From Verrucomicrobiota bacterium (GTDB lineage Bacteria; Verrucomicrobiota; Verrucomicrobiia; Verrucomicrobiales; DEV007), in assembly GCA_020630975.1 (NCBI GenBank), contig JAHDID010000023.1:1-64000 (forward strand): a stretch of 64,000 nt of DNA, in the 5' to 3' direction. The notes beneath the pieces were generated by a model that was not told where the DNA came from, searched no databases, and was given only the letters and a program-made list of their open reading frames with translations. Both the position numbers and the translations under genes were made by a program. Below, in pieces: positions 25,928-34,409 of this stretch. Each line of letters starts with the position of its first letter. Within the stretch, counting starts at the first letter, position 1.

Positions 25928-26383
25928 CTAAAGAGCATCAAACTCCAACGCCACCACGCGCTCCTTTGCCGCATCGGCGGGCTTCCAAAACCAGCCATTG
26001 GCATCCCAGCATTGAGCATACTTGAGCTTCTCCGTCAGCGCCTTGTAGGCAGCTAGAGCAGCCTCGTTATTACCCTGCTTCTCATACAGCTGGCCGAGGA
26101 TGAAATAGCAAGTCCCCACATCATTCAGAGCCCAATGTTTAGCCACCTCATCCTGGCTGCCAGAGGCATAATCACTCAGAGCTGCCTGCATCTCGATTGC
26201 TTGAGTCTCGTACATCTCGATGCACTTTTTCGCGTAGCCCACACAGTCTTCAGGCTTCTGGGCACTCATCGCCTCCCAGGCCTTTGTGGTGAGGGTGGAT
26301 GATGAGTGATCTCCAAAATCCAATGCCCATGAAGCCACAGGCAGACAACTCAGTGCAAAAATAAAGGCGAGACGTGAAAACAT
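25928..26383 (-). CDS. Secreted TPR-like hypothetical protein
   Basis: A 151-residue exported protein. The start at 26383 gives MFSRLAFIFALSCLPVASWA, a clean signal peptide. Residues about 30-135 are helical with a TPR-like unit at ALNDVGTCYFILGQLYEKQG followed by NEAALAAYKAL. It ends with a conserved-looking, tryptophan-rich tail, CWDANGWFWKPADAAKE. It is divergent from the GH2-like gene with a 75-bp control region between them. A link to that glycosidase is possible but unproven. Confidence 0.65.
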   Translation of the reverse strand: MFSRLAFIFALSCLPVASWALDFGDHSSSTLTTKAWEAMSAQKPEDCVGYAKKCIEMYETQAIEMQAALSDYASGSQDEVAKHWALNDVGTCYFILGQLYEKQGNNEAALAAYKALTEKLKYAQCWDANGWFWKPADAAKERVVALEFDAL

Positions 26384-26458
26384 GGGCTGAGCGTAGCGAC
26401 TCAAACAAAATCTAGCAAGACTTGAATTTTGAAGGCCGATTTGGTTACTCTATCATCC

Positions 26459-27751
26459 ATGCGTTTCAGACGATTTCACCTTCTACTGCCCATCATCAGC
26501 TTTAGTGCCTTTCTCCATGCAGGCCCAGTCACCATCGAGCAGAGCGATGCTGGGCAGCTCCAGCTGATGAAAGATGGGCAGCCCTTTTTCATCAAGGGAG
26601 CGGGCGGCAATACCCACCTAAAAGTCCTGAAGGAAAGTGGCGGCAACTCCATCCGCACTTGGGGTGTCGAAGCACTGGAGGAAAAGGTCGATGGCAAAAC
26701 CCTGCTGCAGCGCTGCGAAGAACTCGGACTCGGCATCTCCGTAGGCATCTGGATCGGTCACCAGCGTCATGGCTTCGACTATGGCGATACTGAAATGGTC
26801 GAGAAGCAGAGAGACATGGTACGCAAGACTATCGAGACCTACAAAGACCACCCCAGCATCCTCACTTGGGGCCTTGGCAACGAGATGGAAGGCCCCATGG
26901 AAACCACCGGCGATCCTGCCGTATGGCGCGAGCTAAATGAACTGGCCGGCATCATCAAATCTATCGATACCGACCACCCTGTGATGACCGTCATCGCTGG
27001 CACGTCAGCAGGCAAGGTGAAGAGCATCATCGAGCTTTACCCGAATATCGACATCCTCGGCGTAAATGTCTATGGCGGCGCAGCCAGCGTCGGTGCCTCG
27101 CTGAAATCCGCTGGCTGGACCAAGCCCTTTGTCCTGTCAGAATTCGGCCCCCGCGGCCACTGGGAGGTCGCAAAAACTCCGTGGGGAGCCCCCATCGAAC
27201 CGACCAGCCGCGAAAAAGCAGCCAGCTACTACGCCTCTCACGAGCTAGGTGCCGAGGGCGATGCAGGCGACTGCCTGGGTAGCTACTGCTTTGTCTGGGG
27301 CCAGAAACAAGAGACCACCTCCACCTGGTACGGCATGTTTCTCCCCACCGGTGAGAAGCTCCCTGTCGTTGATGCCATGTGCCGCGCCTGGACCGAAGCC
27401 TGGCCAGCCAATCGCTGCCCCAAACTCGTTTCTCTCAAATCATCTGCCAAAGGCGCCGTCGTCGCCCCCGGCCAGCTCTGTGCCGCCACCATCGACATAG
27501 CCGACCCCGATGGCCATCCCCTGTCCTACGACTGGCAAATCACCGCCGAGAGCACCGATACCAAGGTCGGTGGAGACAAAGAATCCGTCCCGCCCAGCTA
27601 CCCCGACTGCATCGTCTACCAAGACGCCCACCAGATCGCCTTCAAAGCCCCCGAAAAACCCGGCGCCTACCGAGTCTTCATCTTCGTCCGCGATGGCCAG
27701 GGCGGTGCGAGTGCGGATAATTTCTGTTTTCGAGTCGGCACGGATCAATAG
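26459..27751 (+). CDS. Exported glycoside hydrolase, GH2-like TIM barrel
   Basis: A 430-residue exported protein. The ATG at 26459 begins a signal peptide (MRFRRFHLLLPIISFSAFLHA). Residues about 30-310 form a TIM barrel of clan GH-A: GVEALEEK start, ILTWGLGNEMEG near 140 with the acid/base Asn-Glu, and FVLSEFGPRGHW near 227 with the nucleophile Glu. A short C-terminal beta domain (about 320-430) resembles a fibronectin/Ig-like module (DPDGHPLSYDWQ, GAYRVFIFVRD). The accessory jelly-roll domain of true beta-galactosidases is absent. The likely role is cleavage of beta-linked glycans; the substrate is unknown. Confidence 0.82.
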   Translation: MRFRRFHLLLPIISFSAFLHAGPVTIEQSDAGQLQLMKDGQPFFIKGAGGNTHLKVLKESGGNSIRTWGVEALEEKVDGKTLLQRCEELGLGISVGIWIGHQRHGFDYGDTEMVEKQRDMVRKTIETYKDHPSILTWGLGNEMEGPMETTGDPAVWRELNELAGIIKSIDTDHPVMTVIAGTSAGKVKSIIELYPNIDILGVNVYGGAASVGASLKSAGWTKPFVLSEFGPRGHWEVAKTPWGAPIEPTSREKAASYYASHELGAEGDAGDCLGSYCFVWGQKQETTSTWYGMFLPTGEKLPVVDAMCRAWTEAWPANRCPKLVSLKSSAKGAVVAPGQLCAATIDIADPDGHPLSYDWQITAESTDTKVGGDKESVPPSYPDCIVYQDAHQIAFKAPEKPGAYRVFIFVRDGQGGASADNFCFRVGTDQ

Positions 27752-27754
27752 GGA

Positions 27755-28083
27755 GCCATGCCGCTAAACAATCGTGTCGATCACGACCTCGTCGCTTTCT
27801 GTAGAGTTGTCTGCACAATCGAGCTCTTTACTCTCCTTACCTCGCTTGAGCAAACTCATCGCTTTAGAACTCGCGGGAGCTAAATGATTGGTTCCCAAAT
27901 CTTTGAATTTCAGAGCTCAACATAGCCCCCTTCAGTAGCTTTGGTAACTCGCAGATTCTAATGTCGTTTCTGGTTTCGACTGGCTGGACTGGTAGGTTAA
28001 CCAAAATTTCTAGCACCCGCAGCTGCAGTTCTGCCCCACCACCCGGTGGCTGCGCTAGGCTTGCCACCGGCTATCATCTTTGA
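27755..28083. other. Non-coding stretch with a possible gene remnant on the minus strand
   Basis: This is the left part of a gene-free gap of about 750 bp. A minus-strand frame from about 28020 to 27864 reads ILVNLPVQPVETRND followed by ICELPKLLKGAMLS. It looks like a decayed C-terminus rather than a gene, as it has no start context. I cannot name the family. The right half of the gap holds the hairpin cluster at 28084-28201 and then AT-rich sequence to 28502 with no feature I can support. Confidence 0.35.
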
Positions 28084-28201
28084 GTCCCTCCGGGACTGGT
28101 GACTGGTAAAATTCCGAGCCCCGGAGGGGCTAACAGCTAGTAGCCCGGGGTAAAACCCCGGTTCGGATATCCTTAAGCATTACCCCACCCTGGAAGGGTG
28201 G
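28084..28201. repeat. Cluster of four short GC-rich inverted repeats
   Basis: Four hairpins follow one another: GTCCCTCCGGGAC (28084-28096), AGCCCCGGAGGGGCT (28117-28131), CCGGGG-TAAAA-CCCCGG (28145-28161) and CCACCC-TGGAA-GGGTGG (28185-28201). Such arrays of CCCCGGAGGGG-type hairpins are frequent in large Verrucomicrobiota and Planctomycetota genomes, where similar REP-like elements occur near Y1 transposases. No transposase is present here. On the minus strand the array can look coding (ERFYHPSRVG), which I regard as spurious. Confidence 0.7.
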
Positions 28202-28502
28202 TAGAAACGTTCCACCAACTTTACCAGTCCCACTTCACTCTTCCGCTCCGGAAAGTTGCTCAAAAACGACACATCGATTGTGAGGATTTTTAGGCTCGGT
28301 TCAACCATATTCCTCCCCCTTGTACTCCCTTCTGTTTTTTGCGTAGTTATATGCTGCAGTCCCTTTACCATGGGCTTTACAGACGCTCGGAATAAAAATT
28401 AGTCAACGGCCTGAACGGCTTCAAAATTCAGCATAGATTCCTGCGAGCGTTATGTTGCTCGATAAGGGGTTATGTTGAGGTCTGAACAATACTTACAAGA
28501 TC

Positions 28503-29300
28503 TTAGGGAGCTCGATTGGAGATAAAGTCTTTCAGATAAATCTTATCCTCCCCACTGATGCGATCCAGCGGAACCTCACGAGTCGATTGGTCAGGCAGAC
28601 GCAACGTCACCTGAGAAGGCTCGGACTTAATCAACGCCGCTGTGATCTCGAAACTCCCAGTGCTGTCTCGCCAAACCCGCTCTTCTCCAGGCTCCCCTTC
28701 ATAAGTGTAATCGAAAAAATCCGGCACAGGCTGTAGCTTGCCAGGCGACTTGAATACAGAAACCTCGTACATCTCTCGCTTGGAAATTTGATCAACAAAT
28801 CCACCGTCATGATGAGACAGCATCAAGACACGAAAAGTAGGATAACGAGAGAATAGCTCCGAACGATACAGCGACATCGCTTTATCTTCTTTCACCCACG
28901 AGTCGAGCAATTCTATCGGAGCCTCTTCTCCTGTAGGACCACGCACATTCGCTTCACCCGTCCATGGTCCACCTCTGGTCGACTCTGTCCCGAGAATTAA
29001 ATCAGCCCCCATGTTTTCATTGTGTCGCTCGCCCGTTTCGTGGTTCTTGTCGAGGTCTACCCACACTGCAAACCACGAATAAATATCGCCCAGCTCACTC
29101 ATAGGTCCCCAACCCTGGTAAGTGATCAAGAGGTGCCCACCCTGATAGGCAGAGAATGTCACACTGCGCAGATCAAACGCTTTCACAGGCCTCTCACCAA
29201 ACTTGGCATCACCTTCTGGATCTTGGAAGGTCTGCTCCTCTGCCCATAGAAATGCGGCACAGGCTACGATCGTGATGACAAAAGACCTCAAAATATTCAT
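28503..29300 (-). CDS. Secreted protein with C-terminal SHD1 domain
   Basis: A 265-residue exported protein. A signal peptide (MNILRSFVITIVACAAFLWA) precedes a beta-rich central region that I do not recognise (about 25-200), with ITYQGWGP and WVDLDKNHETG, the latter resembling a calcium-binding DxDxNxxTG turn. The last 60 residues form an SLA1-homology (SHD1) domain: RVWRDSTGSFEITAALIK, VTLRLPD, VPLDRIS, and YLKDFI. SHD1 modules are very common in exported proteins of the PVC group. The gene follows the tRNA-Sec gene on the same strand after 19 bp. Confidence 0.75.
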   Translation of the reverse strand: MNILRSFVITIVACAAFLWAEEQTFQDPEGDAKFGERPVKAFDLRSVTFSAYQGGHLLITYQGWGPMSELGDIYSWFAVWVDLDKNHETGERHNENMGADLILGTESTRGGPWTGEANVRGPTGEEAPIELLDSWVKEDKAMSLYRSELFSRYPTFRVLMLSHHDGGFVDQISKREMYEVSVFKSPGKLQPVPDFFDYTYEGEPGEERVWRDSTGSFEITAALIKSEPSQVTLRLPDQSTREVPLDRISGEDKIYLKDFISNRAP

Positions 29301-29319
29301 CGGAAATCACGAAAAATAG

Positions 29320-29413
29320 CGGAGAGGGAAGGAATCGAACCAACCTCGGCAAGGATCACTTGTCGACAACGGTTTTGAAGACCGCGGGGACCACCAGGCA
29401 CCCATCTCTCTCC
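29320..29413 (-). tRNA. selC: tRNA-Sec (anticodon UCA)
   Basis: The minus strand reads GGAGAGAG at the 5' end (29413 leftwards) and CCCTCTCC before the discriminator G. These pair over eight bp with one A/C mismatch, the long acceptor typical of bacterial tRNA-Sec. The anticodon arm is GCGGT-CTTCAAA-ACCGT, giving anticodon TCA, as in E. coli selC. A long extra arm (TCG A CAAG / CTTG C CGA) follows, then a TTCGATT T loop. CCA is not encoded. The T stem is weak, with two T-T oppositions, which is odd. A tRNA-Ser or tRNA-Trp suppressor is unlikely given the long extra arm and extended acceptor. Confidence 0.88.
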
Positions 29414-29493
29414 ATAAAAAAGGGAGTGAGGAGTAATCGCTGACAGCAGGCACTGCGTCAACTGCAGTTTATGACGATATCGGGTGCCAAACC

Positions 29494-30168
29494 TTACTCG
29501 CCAGTTGGCGTTTCTTTCTGAACCCACTGAAAGACTCCTGGCTGATTTTCGACCGGGCTCTCGATCCACTCGCCTGGATGGGCCTTGCGCTGGGCGTGCT
29601 GCCACTGCTGAGCCTGGATCTGCTCGATGGATTTCTCTTTCTTCAGCGCCTCGTGCTCGATCAGAAACGTGCGATCATCGTTCTCCTCGGCGAGAGTTTT
29701 TTTGATGTACTGAGAGTCCCAGCCTTCGCCCTCGGGCATGGTGCGGAGGGAGAGCAAGCCAAAGCGATTTTCGCCAACGAATCGGTTGTTCTTCAAATTC
29801 TGGATCTCGGCCATGCGATTGCGCCTGCGCTCCATCACCTTCAGATAATTGGCTACCTCTGGGTCGTTTTTCTTCTTGTCTGCACCGTTTGCTGAGCCTG
29901 ATGAGGCGGCTGATCCAGATTCATTGGACTGGACCGCAGTGGCGCTGGCTGAGCTGCCGCCATGCTGGTAGACGTGCACATCCATCGAGAGATCGATCTT
30001 GAGCGGCTTCTCAGTGGCGACGTTCACATCAAATGGCTTCTGACAGCCGACCACACCGAACGCGCACACCACCAGCGCTAGCAGTCTCGCAAGAGCACCG
30101 CAGCCCAGCTGTCGCTGTGCCTCCAGAGCATTACCTCCAGGGCTTCTATCTGTTGTGTGTCGTATCAT
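29494..30168 (-). CDS. Lipoprotein resembling a YnbE-YdbL fusion
   Basis: A 224-residue predicted outer-membrane lipoprotein: an N-terminal hydrophobic segment and lipobox FGVVGC with Cys42. Residues about 44-68 (FDVNVATEKPLKIDLSMDVH) resemble YnbE, a tiny lipoprotein with the pattern CxPxxxVAxPKEPIxINMNVxxxH. A Ser/Gly/Ala-rich linker (about 70-95) follows. Residues about 103-140 (VMERRRNRMAEIQNLKN and FVGENRFGLLSL) resemble YdbL (DUF1318), where the VGE-x-x-x-GYL motif occurs. The rest is Gln/Lys-rich. Its ATG overlaps the stop of the YdbH-like gene by 4 bp. In E. coli the operon is ydbH-ynbE-ydbL, so this gene appears to combine the last two. Confidence 0.72.
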   Translation of the reverse strand: MIRHTTDRSPGGNALEAQRQLGCGALARLLALVVCAFGVVGCQKPFDVNVATEKPLKIDLSMDVHVYQHGGSSASATAVQSNESGSAASSGSANGADKKKNDPEVANYLKVMERRRNRMAEIQNLKNNRFVGENRFGLLSLRTMPEGEGWDSQYIKKTLAEENDDRTFLIEHEALKKEKSIEQIQAQQWQHAQRKAHPGEWIESPVENQPGVFQWVQKETPTGE

Positions 30169-33100
30169 CGCCGGACGCTGTCCGCAAAGTTAAAGGGGTA
30201 TTGCCAGTCGTGTAGGTGGAGAGTGATTGATCGGCTACCGTAGTCGCCATCGAAGCGGAGCTTCAGCTCACCATCATCTCCATCGAGAGAGATCTCCCCC
30301 GTGCCCTTTGAATAATCAAAGCGCTTGAGTGAATCAACCGTTATTTTCGCTAATCCACGCTGCAAGCCATTCCACTGCTCTGGCAGCTTATCGAGCGCTT
30401 TATCCATGGCCTCGATGTCGAACCACCCGTCTCCTACCGTGGTCAGCTCACCAGTGACCAAGCCTAGATCGGCATTCTTTCCATCGGTGAATAGTTTCAC
30501 ATCGACCTCGCCCCCCATTGAGAACCCATTGGGCACCAACTCACTAGACAGACGACCGGTATCCAGCCCCGTGCCCGCCAGCCAGGCATCCCAGCGGCCA
30601 TTTTCGGTCAGGTAGTAGTTGAAAGCGCCATTGGCGTAGCCGCCATAAGCGTCGCCTCCGAAGATGCCGTAAATACCAAACTGATCGTAGGTGATACTGA
30701 GAAACATGTCGGTAGCACGTAGCTTCTTCCACTTCGCCTCACGTAGCCCAAAGGTCTGAACCAGGTTGTTATCCTCTTCAGGGATCGGCAGGTTGAAGTC
30801 GATATCGCCCTCTAGCCCTGTCAGATCGACTTTATATTGAGGCAGGCTGTAGACCGCTTGATCCTCGGAGATGACCATCTCGAGTTTGATCTTTTCTCCA
30901 TCGACACTGGTCGTGGCGGTAAAGGGAAACGGTATGCTGGTGATCGCTGTGCCATATGGCGCCACGACTAGCTTTCCGGCAGTGGCATTGATGGTATTGA
31001 TGACCCAGCTAGGCGTGCCGGGTTCGTCAGTCTCACCACTCTCTGGTTCATCGAGTTCCGGCAGCTCTAGATAATCACTCTCTTCAGGTGTTTCAGTCTC
31101 TGCCTCATCCCTGCGCGAGAAAAGGCCCGAGCCCCGTACATCGACAATCGCGCCCTCGTTGATCGCCCGGTAGTTCCTCAAATAGTCAATCCAGCGGAAT
31201 AGACTCTCGCCGATGTAGAGAGTCGGACTGATGATGTCGATCTTTTCGATCTCTTGGTTGGTCAGACCGGCGATGCTGAACTCCACAAACACATCTGGTA
31301 GCTCGGCGACAGTGAGAAAGGCATCGTATGGATCGCGGATCTCGATACTATCGAGCTTCACCGATTGGAGCTTAGAGGCATCGAGCAGCCCATCAGGCGT
31401 GAGCGGGATGTCCTGCATCTTGGTCTCGAGACCAAAGCTAAGCCCCTCCATCTGGGGGATCAGCGAGTCAAAGTTGATCTTGGTATCGCTGATCTCGAGA
31501 TCGTCGATCTGCCACTTCGGACTGGCAAACAGACCCAGTGCCCCCGGCAGCCTGTCCGCATCGCCATCGAGCGGAGGCAGCTCTGGTAGATCTACCACCT
31601 GCTCAGGACCTAGCAGCTCAGCATTGAGATAGATGGGGATCGGGTCGTCGAGCATCGGCAGTATTCCGGGAAGCCGTCTAGCAGGCTGGCGAAAAGGCTC
31701 ATCGGCGACATCCAGCGTGCTGATGATCGGTAGAGGCTCGACAGTTTCTGGCGCGGGCTCTAGCGAGGACTGGCCCTGCGTAGTCTCAGACTCGTCCGGC
31801 GCCCTTTGCCCCTCTTCACCCTCCTTGGGATTCTCTGACTCCACAGCCTCGCCCTCAGCGCTCATTGGCGCTGCCTCACTGGGGCTCCGATTGGCGGGAG
31901 GCTTTTTTACGACATCCTTGAGTCCCTCCCCGACTTGCAGCTCTCCACCACTGACTTTTACTTTTTTGATGCGTCGCTGCCGCTGGATACCGACTGCTGT
32001 GAAATCCACTTCAGCCGCTGCGATTTTGGCCACCTCCTCGGAGTCCACGGACTGCCCTGGGAAAAGCGGATTCCCCAGCGCCTGGCCATGACCATGGTTG
32101 CGCAATTTCAGACCAGAGAGTTTTAACCGATAGCCGAGCTCGCCAGCCTCCTGACCGATCTCTTCATTGTGCAGCTCAAAGAGTCCTGTCACTTTGGGGA
32201 CCATCCCATCGAAAGCCCGGTCGGCATCGGCGTGAAGGATACCTGAGTAAATATCGAGATCTTTGATCCGAAAAACCGGGCGATTGATCGGACCGATTGG
32301 TAGCTTGGAGCGATCGCGCGGCTCCATCCAGCTACCCAGGCCAGAGTCTGTAAACGTCAGCACCGGCGCCTGAATCTCTAGCTTCTCGATGACATTGGCG
32401 ATCATGAACCGATCCCATACGACCTCGAGCTCCGCCTCGGAGAAGTTCAACAGTGGCTGAGAGCTCATATCCACCCCTGGACCATGAAGCGATAGCTCAC
32501 TCAGTTTGGCGATCTGAAGACTAGACGTATGCATCCCCCGACGGTCGAAGCTCAAATCTACCAATAGAGTCGATATCTCCGTCTCGATGTGAGGGATGGG
32601 GTAAAAGCCTGCCTGCAGATCCCGCACCTGCACGATGGCATCTGGCAGCCCCAAACTATCGACACGAAAGGTGTAGCCACTAGACTCCTTTGACCGCCGA
32701 CGATCGGGACGGCGCCAGTATGAGATACTATCATCCGAAATATAAATATCAGCCGACGAACCACTAGCACTCATCAAGTGCCCATCGTGGACGACAGCAC
32801 CGAGAGTCTTCGCCCGAAAGACAGCAGAATCTGCCCTGACCAGACTCTCACTGCCACCTTTGAAATCCAGATCCGTCACTGCCAGCTCCACCAGCCCTGC
32901 TGAGTCCAGCCTACCCTCTCGGATCGAAAGGTCGCTCCAATCCAGCGAAGGCACTCCGAAACTTAAATCCGGGAAACGTGGAGCCCCCGCACGACTGCCA
33001 TCAAATCCCTGCCAAGAGAGATCCGCCCGAGAGATCTTCAGGCGATCCACAGAGATAGCCAACGGGTCCATAGCAGGGCGCTTGGCATCGAGCTCTTCCT

Positions 33101-34232
33101 GATTTTCAGCCGTGATTCGCTCCGGAAACCAAGCTGGAACAGCTGTCAGCATAGGCTCGTCCAGCTCCAGACTCTCTATCGCATAGCGGCGGGCATCGGA
33201 GCTCATCCGCCAGACTGCAGAAAGACTGCCAATACCGCCAAAGACAGCCTGCTCACCCACCTCCACCTCATCCAAAGTCAATCGATATGGCGTCTGGCTC
33301 AGCCCGTCGGCGCCAAAGTGCCCCGGGTGATCCGTATGAAAATTCAACCGCCCACGCACCAGCACACTGCCTGGGTGCGTGTAGCTCAGCTGCGCTTGGC
33401 GAATCTCCATAGGCCCCTGTATCCACTCTGGCCAGCCTCGCTTTCGCTCTTTCTGACCGGATTCACTGTCGGCACTATCTTCACCCACAAACCACGCGGG
33501 ATCGATCTTCAACACAGGTCGGTCGATGAGTAGAGAGCTCGCTACTGGCCCATTTTTGGCCAATTCAGCTTTGTCATACCCCGCTTGGATTTTGGCGATG
33601 GATCCTGCTCCGTCCCCCAGCACCAGATCGGTCAGCTCGACGGCATCCTGAGAGATCCGCCACTTCCCGCGAACAGGATCGAGCCTAGGGTGATCGACCA
33701 TCAGCTCACCATCCTCTACTAGGATGTGACCAGAGATCCGGTTGAGAAACGACAAGTCCGCAGAGCGTCGCTTGCCCTTAGTGGCTTCGGCGCGCTTGGC
33801 AAAGATCGACTCAGGGATGTGTAGGACTGGGCGGTCGATATGGATCGAGCCGACTTGCCCTTTGCTCCGCAATACACCCCAGTCATAGCCGATCAAAACT
33901 TTGTCTGTGGAAAATAAGGGTGACTCGCCTTCGTTCGGCGAATTAAGAGCCAACTTGGAAATGGTCACACGACCTCGCTTTTCGATATCGATCTTTTCAA
34001 ACGACACATCATAGCCATCCGAAATACTCTCGATGTATTTTGCGATGAGCGCCTCACGATTGTGATAAGCCAGAAAAATGCCCACCACTATCGAGAGTAA
34101 CAGGATCAATAAGAATACGCCGATACGCGGCAAGAGGCCCATCTTCTTGGTGCGCTTCTTACGGCTGGCAGGTTCAGTCTGTGTTTCGTCTCCCAATGTG
34201 TGAGTGGAAAAGTGCGTTCGTGAGGTCGCCAC
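30165..34232 (-). CDS. Giant AsmA/YdbH-like envelope protein
   Basis: A 1355-residue protein with one N-terminal membrane helix (about 32-54, LLPRIGVFLLILLLSIVVGI) and a long beta-rich periplasmic part. The N-terminal segment YDVSFEKIDIEKRGRVTISKL is the AsmA/DUF748-type start. Residues about 770-830 are an acidic, Pro/Glu-rich low-complexity insert. The C-terminal 200 residues match the YdbH/dicarboxylate-transport domain (GIFGGDAYGGYANGAFNYYL; LPEQWNGLQRGLAKITVDSL). YdbH, TamB and YhdP form beta-groove bridges that carry phospholipids to the outer membrane in E. coli. The overlapping lipoprotein gene downstream supports the YdbH assignment. It is larger than E. coli YdbH (about 880 residues). 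Confidence 0.82.
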   Translation of the reverse strand: MATSRTHFSTHTLGDETQTEPASRKKRTKKMGLLPRIGVFLLILLLSIVVGIFLAYHNREALIAKYIESISDGYDVSFEKIDIEKRGRVTISKLALNSPNEGESPLFSTDKVLIGYDWGVLRSKGQVGSIHIDRPVLHIPESIFAKRAEATKGKRRSADLSFLNRISGHILVEDGELMVDHPRLDPVRGKWRISQDAVELTDLVLGDGAGSIAKIQAGYDKAELAKNGPVASSLLIDRPVLKIDPAWFVGEDSADSESGQKERKRGWPEWIQGPMEIRQAQLSYTHPGSVLVRGRLNFHTDHPGHFGADGLSQTPYRLTLDEVEVGEQAVFGGIGSLSAVWRMSSDARRYAIESLELDEPMLTAVPAWFPERITAENQEELDAKRPAMDPLAISVDRLKISRADLSWQGFDGSRAGAPRFPDLSFGVPSLDWSDLSIREGRLDSAGLVELAVTDLDFKGGSESLVRADSAVFRAKTLGAVVHDGHLMSASGSSADIYISDDSISYWRRPDRRRSKESSGYTFRVDSLGLPDAIVQVRDLQAGFYPIPHIETEISTLLVDLSFDRRGMHTSSLQIAKLSELSLHGPGVDMSSQPLLNFSEAELEVVWDRFMIANVIEKLEIQAPVLTFTDSGLGSWMEPRDRSKLPIGPINRPVFRIKDLDIYSGILHADADRAFDGMVPKVTGLFELHNEEIGQEAGELGYRLKLSGLKLRNHGHGQALGNPLFPGQSVDSEEVAKIAAAEVDFTAVGIQRQRRIKKVKVSGGELQVGEGLKDVVKKPPANRSPSEAAPMSAEGEAVESENPKEGEEGQRAPDESETTQGQSSLEPAPETVEPLPIISTLDVADEPFRQPARRLPGILPMLDDPIPIYLNAELLGPEQVVDLPELPPLDGDADRLPGALGLFASPKWQIDDLEISDTKINFDSLIPQMEGLSFGLETKMQDIPLTPDGLLDASKLQSVKLDSIEIRDPYDAFLTVAELPDVFVEFSIAGLTNQEIEKIDIISPTLYIGESLFRWIDYLRNYRAINEGAIVDVRGSGLFSRRDEAETETPEESDYLELPELDEPESGETDEPGTPSWVINTINATAGKLVVAPYGTAITSIPFPFTATTSVDGEKIKLEMVISEDQAVYSLPQYKVDLTGLEGDIDFNLPIPEEDNNLVQTFGLREAKWKKLRATDMFLSITYDQFGIYGIFGGDAYGGYANGAFNYYLTENGRWDAWLAGTGLDTGRLSSELVPNGFSMGGEVDVKLFTDGKNADLGLVTGELTTVGDGWFDIEAMDKALDKLPEQWNGLQRGLAKITVDSLKRFDYSKGTGEISLDGDDGELKLRFDGDYGSRSITLHLHDWQYPFNFADSVRR

Positions 34233-34409
34233 CTTAGCGCCGTCATTGGCAGAACCAAGTTGAGAAATTCAAAAAATGCCGCTAAAGACTGAAAACTTTC
34301 CCTAATATCCCCTACTGCTCACTCGTTACTCGGGTGTGCGGCGGGGTTTACCACACCATCACCCCGCCAGCTGGGCATCGCACCACAGTTGCCCGCACTG
34401 CACTTCACC

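Noticed and set aside
28180-28371. Minus-strand ORF over the hairpin array
   Set aside because: It is created by the inverted repeats and upstream AT-rich DNA; no start context or domain.
30325-32126. Several plus-strand ORFs opposite the YdbH-like gene
   Set aside because: Ser/Pro-rich antisense shadows of a well-supported long gene.
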